Shown here: in pieces, positions 1-4,827 of the stretch
Layout of the letters: the number at the start of each line of letters is the position of its first letter
How positions within the stretch are numbered: position 1 is the first letter of the stretch
Assembly (NCBI GenBank): GCA_965530995.1
Contig: CBESOB010000012.1
Span: 1-27,132 of the forward strand
DNA length: 27,132 nt
Direction of reading: 5' to 3'
Origin: JABABD01 sp965530995
GTDB lineage: Bacteria > Bacteroidota > Bacteroidia > Flavobacteriales > Flavobacteriaceae
The notes under the pieces: generated by a model
What the model saw: the letters and a program-made list of their open reading frames with translations, nothing else
Database searches by the model: none
What the model was told of the DNA's origin: nothing
Program-made: the position numbers and the translations under genes

Positions 1-752
1 ATGCGGCTATTAGCATTGTAGGTGATTTTGATTCTAATGAAATGAAGAAAATGGTTACTTCATTATTTTCTGATTGGGAAGAAGGAAATTCAACATCAAT
101 GAATTTGGCTTCAAACTCAATTAAAAACCCAACATCTGGAAACGTCTTATTAATTAATAAAGATGATGCAAAAGAAACTACCTTTTATATTGGTGCTCCA
201 GGAGTTGCTAGAAACAATGAAGACCTCGTAGCTATACAAGTTATAAACACCCTATTTGGAGGGCGTTTTACATCTATGTTGAATGCTGAATTACGCACTA
301 ATTCTGGTTTAACTTATGGAGCAAGAAGTAAGTTTATAAATTATAAAAAGGGAGGGGCTTTTTATATCAGCACCTTTACGGCAAATGAAACTACAGAACA
401 AGCCATAGATTTAACTCTGGATGTCGTAAACCAGCTACATAGTAAAGGACTTGATGACAAAATGTTAACCTCTGCAAAGAATTATGTGAAAGGACAATTC
501 CCACCTCGCTATGAGACTATTGGGCAATTATCATATTTATTATTGGAAATGTTTTGGTATGATTTTGATGAAAAATTCATCAATGATTTTGAAAAAAATG
601 TTGATGGATTAACTCTCGAAAAGTCAAAGAAGATTATAGCAACCTATTTCCCAAAAGACAAATTTCAGTTTGTTTTAATTGGAAAAGCTTCTGAAATTAA
701 AAAAATTGCTGATAAATATGGCCCAGTTATTCAAGGTGATATTAAAGATTAG
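1..752 (+). CDS. M16 family metallopeptidase, C-terminal part (5' end outside window)
   Basis: The reading frame is already open at the left edge (from base 3), where it encodes AAISIVGDFDSNEMKK, so the Met codon at 42 is internal and the gene is 5'-truncated by the window. The visible ~250 residues match the inactive, C-terminal M16 domain of pitrilysin/processing-peptidase proteins: an IVGDF strand, then 'IGAPGVARNNEDLVAIQVINTLFGG' (about residues 62-86), then the 'RFTSMLNAELRTNSGLTYGARS' segment that in this family contacts the peptide and helps close the chamber. The HxxEH zinc motif belongs to the N-terminal domain and is not in the window. Flavobacterial M16 proteins are usually secreted and often come as two adjacent genes; the partner, if any, lies to the left. 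It ends in TAG at 750-752. The family call is firm; the substrate is unknown. Confidence 0.88.
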   Translation, partial: AAISIVGDFDSNEMKKMVTSLFSDWEEGNSTSMNLASNSIKNPTSGNVLLINKDDAKETTFYIGAPGVARNNEDLVAIQVINTLFGGRFTSMLNAELRTNSGLTYGARSKFINYKKGGAFYISTFTANETTEQAIDLTLDVVNQLHSKGLDDKMLTSAKNYVKGQFPPRYETIGQLSYLLLEMFWYDFDEKFINDFEKNVDGLTLEKSKKIIATYFPKDKFQFVLIGKASEIKKIADKYGPVIQGDIKD

Positions 753-793
753 TGCTGCTAAATACATAGAGATAAATGCCAGGAAGTAACACC

Positions 794-814
794 GCATATG
801 CAAGACCGTTAGGC
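794..814 (+). repeat. Palindrome plus GTTAGGC motif, weakly attC-like
   Basis: The leader between the M16 gene and the next small gene carries a perfect 8-bp palindrome GCATATGC (794-801) and, seven bases later, GTTAGGC (808-814), which fits the integron core consensus GTTRRRY. I found no matching RYYYAAC box upstream, so this is only half of what an attC site needs. It is listed as a visible motif, not as a proven recombination site. Confidence 0.25.
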
Positions 815-831
815 AGAATTAAAAAAAAGAA

Positions 832-1068
832 ATGAGAGAGGTTTTTCATTCATATTTAGAAAAAGCAAAAGCAGAAAATAAACTTGTTGCTATTCAATCA
901 AATACAGATGACTCGGATAAATTCAGTGCTGGTTATATCATTGAAATGAATAATGACGTTATTAGAATCAATACAGTTAATCCTAATAGACTTCAAGATA
1001 GAGGATTCACTAGTCAAACAAAGGATTTACATGGAATTGATTATGATGACAAATATTTTAAAAGGTAG
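832..1068 (+). CDS. Hypothetical 78-residue protein, probably truncated by a frameshift
   Basis: This small soluble protein has no signal peptide and no family I can name with confidence. It starts at ATG 832 after an A-rich leader (no Shine-Dalgarno, normal for Bacteroidota). The predicted order is an N-terminal helix (residues 1-17), then short beta strands, including 'GYIIEMNNDVIRINTV', suggestive of an Sm/SH3-like barrel, and a 'LHGIDYDDKY' ending. The TAG stop comes abruptly after FKR. If the frame shifts by one base at the A/G run near 1062, translation continues with VEVSLSELIEIN and runs to a TGA at 1131-1133. That continuation looks protein-like, so the gene is probably a decayed or frameshifted version of a longer protein, although a sequencing error would look the same. 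Its leader has an attC-like half motif. Function unknown. Confidence 0.5.
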   Translation: MREVFHSYLEKAKAENKLVAIQSNTDDSDKFSAGYIIEMNNDVIRINTVNPNRLQDRGFTSQTKDLHGIDYDDKYFKR

Positions 1069-1161
1069 AAGTAAGCCTATCTGAGTTAATTGAAATTAAT
1101 TCCTCCACCCTCATAAACGAATGCGGTTTGTGAGATAAATACATGAAATATGTTGTTGGGC

Positions 1162-1192
1162 CGGGAGATTTCTGGAGCTCTTCGGGAGATTT
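1162..1192. repeat. 10-bp direct repeat CGGGAGATTT, two copies
   Basis: CGGGAGATTT occurs at 1162-1171 and again at 1183-1192, 21 bp apart start to start, immediately beyond the 3' end of the minus-strand gene that stops at 1194. The intervening bases include GAGCTC. It is GC-rich relative to its surroundings. I see no hairpin with a T tract, so this is not an obvious terminator. Confidence 0.4.
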
Positions 1193-1193
1193 T

Positions 1194-2201
1194 TTAATTA
1201 CCCTTCCACTCTTTCCATTCGTAATTATTTACACGATTATCCATGTTGGGCTCATAGAAATAATTATCTGTCCTGATGTATTCATTGTTTCCATTTGTAA
1301 AATATCGTTTTGACCCTGTTTCAACATTCATACGTTGTCCGGTTGATGGATCAGTAATGGTTTGTTGTTCATGTATAGCGTTTACTGAGGCAGCATGACC
1401 TTTGTCATTCATTTCATTGCGTGATCGCCACCCTTGCATACTCATATCACTTATGGCATTTGAGCTTTCCATCCATGCCTGATTTCTGGCATTAAATGCA
1501 GCTTGATTAGAAGCCATTCTAGCGTTGTGCGCTGACCAACTTGCGTTATTCTTTGCAATTTCTTTTTGGTTATAAGATTTGATTTGCTCCATATTGGGGT
1601 GAACATGGGATAAGGCGAAGATATAATCGTTTTTTGCCTCTTCGTAAACAGATGTATTGGCTTCCATGGCATTTATATAATATCCCCAACTATTTCCATA
1701 TTGACTATAACTAACCAACTGGTGTAAAATCAAAAGCGTTCTTATTCCTTCAGGACTTTCGCAATCGACACCTAATGCGTGAAATTCATTTTGTTGCTTT
1801 CCAACTTTCCACAACAATTCATTATACGCACGATCATAGTTTTGAAGTTCAGGAATAACAAACGTCCCTAATATTTTTCCACCTGCCTGGCTTAAAGTCG
1901 GTGCTATATCCTGTCTCACAACCTCTTCGAGAGAAATGAACATTCTTTTCTGAAATTCGTAATATTTAAATGGGTAATCAGCAGTTTTTACACCATTTGG
2001 CCCGATGATGGAACCGCCCTCAATTTTCCATCCTTTCGGCAGCGGGATATGACTCATTAACTCTCCTGTTTGAGAATTAACCATGGGTGTCATGACCAAT
2101 GCTTTACTTTTTTTTTGCGAGTTGGAATCCATTTTTCCAGATTGTCCATTAGTATGGGTAGGAATAAAGAGGCTTAATAGTAAAAAATAAAATATTTTCA
2201 T
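1194..2201 (-). CDS. Secreted hypothetical protein with Asn/Ala/Gln-rich helical segment
   Basis: The start was set at ATG 2201 rather than the longer frame from 2279, because residues from 2201 form a classic signal peptide (MKIFYFLLLSLFIPTHTNGQ, cleavage after NGQ). That gives 335 aa exported to the periplasm or surface. The N-terminal half contains 'MTPMVNSQTGELMSHIPLPKGWKI' and 'IIGPNGVKTADYPF', resembling the beta-rich start of secreted Bacteroidota hypotheticals. The middle (about residues 220-275) is a long Asn/Ala/Gln/Ser-rich helix. The tail has 'ITDPSTGQRMNVETGSKRYFTNGNNEYIRTDNYFYEPN', a pattern I associate with uncharacterised proteins whose tail reads 'DP.TG...V..G...Y....G.YI...D.FY.PN'. 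No catalytic motif is visible. It stands alone and is divergent from the lipoprotein gene at 2505. Function unknown. Confidence 0.75.
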   Translation of the reverse strand: MKIFYFLLLSLFIPTHTNGQSGKMDSNSQKKSKALVMTPMVNSQTGELMSHIPLPKGWKIEGGSIIGPNGVKTADYPFKYYEFQKRMFISLEEVVRQDIAPTLSQAGGKILGTFVIPELQNYDRAYNELLWKVGKQQNEFHALGVDCESPEGIRTLLILHQLVSYSQYGNSWGYYINAMEANTSVYEEAKNDYIFALSHVHPNMEQIKSYNQKEIAKNNASWSAHNARMASNQAAFNARNQAWMESSNAISDMSMQGWRSRNEMNDKGHAASVNAIHEQQTITDPSTGQRMNVETGSKRYFTNGNNEYIRTDNYFYEPNMDNRVNNYEWKEWKGN

Positions 2202-2504
2202 GGCTGTGTATTTAGTGTTATTATAATATCGAATTAAATAAAAAATGTCATCAACAAAAGAAATTAACGTTACAAACAAACCTAATCTAAAGAAAGGAAA
2301 CCAAAATCCATGGTTTCCTTTTTTGTATTGTGGACCACTTGTTTTTTAGTATAGGATCGTACCTGTTATTTGTACCTCAATTATTGTAGACACTTATAAA
2401 CATTGATATATTACTTTTTGTTTCGGTAAATAATTTCTAAACCTTTCATTAAACCAGTTGTATGTTTGGGATACAAGGTTTTACTTTGCACAAAAGCTAG
2501 AGTC
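2202..2504. other. Divergent intergenic region, 303 bp
   Basis: AT-rich spacer between the secreted protein gene (minus) and the lipoprotein gene (plus). The main object in it is the hairpin at 2293-2324. A 34-codon ORF on the plus strand (2245-2349) overlaps that hairpin, but its composition gives no reason to call it a gene. A poor promoter match for the lipoprotein gene (GTTG at 2457-2460, 20-bp spacer, TTACTTTG at 2481-2488) is present. Nothing else was recognised. Confidence 0.5.
2293..2324 (+). terminator. Strong hairpin/intrinsic terminator without an obvious parent gene
   Basis: A perfect 11-bp stem, AAAGGAAACCA (2293-2303) with TGGTTTCCTTT (2311-2321), closes a 7-base loop and runs into T residues to 2324. 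This is a textbook Rho-independent terminator on the plus strand, but no plus-strand gene precedes it closely, and it sits about 180 bp upstream of the lipoprotein start. On the minus strand it would act in the leader of the secreted-protein gene, with a weaker T tract. It may be an attenuator or the end of a small RNA. Confidence 0.65.
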
Positions 2505-2939
2505 ATGAAATTATTTTTACTATCGCTAATTAGCGGATTCCTTTTTATTAGCTGTTCGCAAGAACCCAGAAATCCGTTTAATATAGATATTGAACCACTT
2601 TCCTCCAATGCCGAAGTTAAGGTGTCTACTTGGATAGGCTATACCGATTTTTCTTATGAACTAAAGAATCTTACTGAGAACTTCACTAAGGCCTATGCCA
2701 TCGAGAAAACAAGGACTCTTGTAAGTGCCTCTCAAGCAGTATTATATTCAATGCCGGGTGATTTAAGGAACGAAATTACAAATGAGAAAGCAACCGAATT
2801 AGTTCAAACCACTAAGGATCTCTATAATGCCATGACCTCAAAATCGGAAGAAGAGATCATCGATGGGCTCAATAAAATAGTGGATACCTATACCGCGCTC
2901 AATAAGGAAATCAATTATTATACAGATAATCAAGAATAG
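2505..2939 (+). CDS. Small lipoprotein, hypothetical
   Basis: The start was set at ATG 2505, not at 2466, because MKLFLLSLISGFLFISCSQ is a complete lipoprotein signal with lipobox FISC (Cys17). The product is 144 aa. After a short linker, 'VKVSTWIGYTDFSYELKNLTENFTKAYA' and the remaining sequence look mainly helical and amphipathic (KATELVQTTKDLYNAM, EEEIIDGLNKIVDTYTALNKEINYY), so a membrane-anchored helical bundle is likely. There are no catalytic motifs and only the lipid-anchor Cys. It is followed 56 bp later by the DUF4870 gene on the same strand and may be co-transcribed with it up to the terminator at 3356. I do not recognise the family; only lipidation and envelope location are supported. 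Confidence 0.78.
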   Translation: MKLFLLSLISGFLFISCSQEPRNPFNIDIEPLSSNAEVKVSTWIGYTDFSYELKNLTENFTKAYAIEKTRTLVSASQAVLYSMPGDLRNEITNEKATELVQTTKDLYNAMTSKSEEEIIDGLNKIVDTYTALNKEINYYTDNQE

Positions 2940-2995
2940 CGTGTAACTTTTTTTGGTTTTGAGCGTCAAATAGGTGTCAATCAAAACCATCAATC

Positions 2996-3334
2996 ATGAG
3001 AAAAGATAATCAAATGTTAGTTATAGCGCACCTGAGTCAGTTATTGGACCTTATTACAGGCTTTGGCGGTTTAATAGTTCCTTTAGTGTTATGGTTAACG
3101 CAAAGGGATCGTGTATGGGAAATGGACGTACACGGAAAATCAATATTGAATTTTCAAATAAGTTTGTTCATTTATTCGTTAATATGTATACCATTGATAT
3201 TTGCTCTAGGACTAGGATTGGTAGGGCTGTTTATAATTTGTGTTATAGCAGTTGTATTTCCGATCGTTAATGCCGTGAGAGCAAGTAATGGAGAACAACC
3301 TAAATATCCTTTATCTCTTAATTTTATTAGTTAG
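2996..3334 (+). CDS. DUF4870 domain-containing membrane protein (Tic20-like fold)
   Basis: The 112 aa match the DUF4870 pattern along their whole length: an N-terminal 'AHLSQLLDLITGFGGLIVPLVLWLTQRD' first membrane segment (about 9-37), the 'DVHGKSILNFQISL' signature (about 43-57), two more hydrophobic segments (about 55-90), and the closing 'VFPIVNAVRASNGEQPKYPLSLNFI'. Members are small inner-membrane proteins with three to four helices and no known activity. The start at ATG 2996 leaves a normal family length. A run of TTAG tetranucleotides covers the stop codon (about 3327-3340), and a terminator follows at once. An imperfectly explained inverted repeat (GGTTTTGA 2955-2962 / TCAAAACC 2981-2988) lies just upstream. 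Confidence 0.85.
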   Translation: MRKDNQMLVIAHLSQLLDLITGFGGLIVPLVLWLTQRDRVWEMDVHGKSILNFQISLFIYSLICIPLIFALGLGLVGLFIICVIAVVFPIVNAVRASNGEQPKYPLSLNFIS

Positions 3335-3355
3335 TTAGTTATATTTTTAGAGATT

Positions 3356-3387
3356 AAAAAAAGCTCCTTATTTATAAGGAGCTTTTT
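3356..3387 (+). terminator. Bidirectional Rho-independent terminator
   Basis: The stem GCTCCTTA (3363-3370) pairs with TAAGGAGC (3375-3382) around TTTA, flanked by seven A's before and five T's after. It therefore works on both strands: for the DUF4870 gene on plus, and as a backstop for dnaN transcription coming from the right on minus. Confidence 0.88.
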
Positions 3388-3394
3388 GATTTTC

Positions 3395-3420
3395 AAATTC
3401 CTGAGAAAGCAGGAATCTTA
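3395..3420 (-). repeat. 26-nt palindromic (REP-like) repeat, copy 1
   Basis: Its reverse complement matches copy 2 (3505-3530) at 23 of 26 positions. The core is ATTCCTG ... CAGGAAT, a perfect 7-bp hairpin with a 6-base loop. It lies between the bidirectional terminator and the 3' end of dnaN, in opposite orientation to copy 2. Confidence 0.7.
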
Positions 3421-3504
3421 TGGTTTGGAGTAATGATGCGTCTAGTTGTTCATTAAATTCAAGCCATAAAGGAAGATTTCATTAAGGCCTTGGTATGTGG
3501 ACTC

Positions 3505-3530
3505 TGAGATTCCTGCCTTCACAGGAATTT
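3505..3530 (+). repeat. 26-nt palindromic (REP-like) repeat, copy 2
   Basis: This copy is the inverted partner of the copy at 3395-3420, with 84 bp between them. It again forms ATTCCTG/CAGGAAT with the loop CCTTCA. It ends one base before the dnaN stop codon, so it would be in the 3' UTR of the dnaN mRNA. Confidence 0.7.
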
Positions 3531-3531
3531 G

Positions 3532-4650
3532 TTAGGTATTTAACATCACAGGCATCACTAACATGGTGATCTGTTCGCCGTCATCAAGTCCATCAATAGG
3601 AGTAAGGATACCAGCTCTGTTGGGCATACTCATTTCCAATTGAACGCTATCGGAATTTAAGTTATTCAGCATCTCAGTCAAGAATCGAGAATTAAAACCA
3701 ATTTGCATATCATCGCCTTGGTAATCACAAGTAAGACGTTCTTCTGCCTTATTACTGTAATCGATGTCTTCTGCAGAAATATTCAACTCAGACCCTGCGA
3801 TCTTTAGCCGTACTTGATGTGTGGTCTTATTTGAGAAAATAGACACACGACGCACGGAATTAAGGAATTGTGTTCTGTCGATCGTCAGTTTATTGGGATT
3901 CTCTTTAGGGATCACCGCTTCGTAGTTTGGATACTTCCCGTCTATCAAACGACATATCAACTCCGTATTATCAAAACTGAACTTGGCATTGGAATCGTTG
4001 TATTCAATTTTCACCTCTTCTTCAGAACCAGCAAGAATGCCTTTAAGGAGATTCAAGGGTTTCTTGGGCATAATGAATTCAGCAGTTTGACTAGCCTTAG
4101 CATCCTCACGGGTGTATTTAACGAGCTTATGAGCATCGGTGGCTACGTAGGTAAGACTTTCTGTAGAAAACTGAAAGAACACACCGCTCATTACAGGTCT
4201 CAAATCATCATTACCAGCAGCGAAGATGGTCTTACTTATGGCCGTTGCCAAGATATCACCGACGATGGTGGTCGAGCTCGGGTCTTCTAAGGCTACAGCT
4301 CTCGGGAATTCTTCTCCCTTGGCATAGGCGAGTGCATATTTACCATGATTAGAACTTATTTCAACGGTATTGTTCTCTTCAACGACGAAGGTCAATGGTT
4401 GCTCAGGAAATGTCTTTAAGGTATCCAGTAACAAACGGGCAGGTAAGGCAATGCTACCTTTACTGTCGCTTTCAACATTGAGGATAGTAGACATGGTAGT
4501 CTCTAAGTCTGATGCCGATACAGTGAGTTGTTTTCCATCGAGTTCGAAAAGGAAATTATCTAAAATCGGCAAGGTGTTAGAGTTGTTGATCACTCCTCCA
4601 AGAACCTGTAATTGTTTAAGTAAATATGAACTTGAAACTATGAATTTCAT
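3532..4650 (-). CDS. dnaN: DNA polymerase III subunit beta (sliding clamp)
   Basis: The 372 aa are the usual length for the beta clamp. It starts MKFIVSSSYLLKQLQVLGGVI, with the 'NTLPILDNFLFEL' segment that follows in clamps, and has three repeated clamp domains (about 1-120, 125-245, 250-372). The family marker 'DLRPVMSGVFFQF' is present in domain 2, and the C-terminus ends in 'ITMLVMPVMLNT', equivalent to the P-M-R/L tail that lines the hydrophobic binding pocket. The dimeric ring encircles DNA and tethers replicative and repair polymerases. It sits on its own in the minus direction, downstream of the gldFG gene but with its own promoter-like element at 4679-4707, and is followed by the palindromic repeats and the shared terminator. 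In many flavobacteria dnaN is likewise away from dnaA, beside gld genes. Confidence 0.97.
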   Translation of the reverse strand: MKFIVSSSYLLKQLQVLGGVINNSNTLPILDNFLFELDGKQLTVSASDLETTMSTILNVESDSKGSIALPARLLLDTLKTFPEQPLTFVVEENNTVEISSNHGKYALAYAKGEEFPRAVALEDPSSTTIVGDILATAISKTIFAAGNDDLRPVMSGVFFQFSTESLTYVATDAHKLVKYTREDAKASQTAEFIMPKKPLNLLKGILAGSEEEVKIEYNDSNAKFSFDNTELICRLIDGKYPNYEAVIPKENPNKLTIDRTQFLNSVRRVSIFSNKTTHQVRLKIAGSELNISAEDIDYSNKAEERLTCDYQGDDMQIGFNSRFLTEMLNNLNSDSVQLEMSMPNRAGILTPIDGLDDGEQITMLVMPVMLNT

Positions 4651-4678
4651 CTGGACGGATTAATTATTTGTTTGAACA

Positions 4679-4707
4679 CAAATATATGCCGTATTGCTGA
4701 CAATACG
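4679..4707 (-). promoter_or_regulatory. dnaN promoter element with embedded inverted repeat
   Basis: On the minus strand, TATATTTG (plus-strand 4679-4686) is a perfect match to the Bacteroidota -7 box TAnnTTTG, placed 29 bp upstream of the dnaN ATG. No clear -33 TTTG is seen. Instead, the spacer and -33 zone holds a perfect 7-bp inverted repeat CGTATTG (4690-4696) / CAATACG (4701-4707) with a 4-base gap, a shape that could be an operator. Confidence 0.5.
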
Positions 4708-4738
4708 AGATTGAACTTATACAATTTTATTAACACAC

Positions 4739-4763
4739 ATCCTCACGAAAGTGGGGATCTCAT
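4739..4763 (-). repeat. Diverged copy of the REP-like palindrome
   Basis: ATCCTCAC-GAAA-GTGGGGAT forms a hairpin with one mismatch. In reverse complement it begins GAGATCCCCACTTTC, resembling the GAGATTCCTGCCTTC start of the copies near 3395 and 3505. It lies between the dnaN promoter and the 3' end of the gldFG gene. Confidence 0.45.
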
Positions 4764-4827
4764 AACTGCAAATACTTAAATATTCAGGCAGAGAAGAAAA
4801 CACTATGAAAGACGAAACGAACTGGTG

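Noticed and set aside
2202..2279. Extension of the secreted protein to 2279 (361 aa)
   Set aside because: It would bury a complete signal peptide starting at 2201.
2245..2349. 34-codon plus-strand frame across the hairpin at 2293
   Set aside because: The frame is opened by the palindrome itself; no start signal or homology, and it would contain a strong terminator. It is mentioned in the hairpin finding only.
3868..4290. 140-codon plus-strand frame inside dnaN
   Set aside because: Antisense shadow of the dnaN coding frame; no family features.
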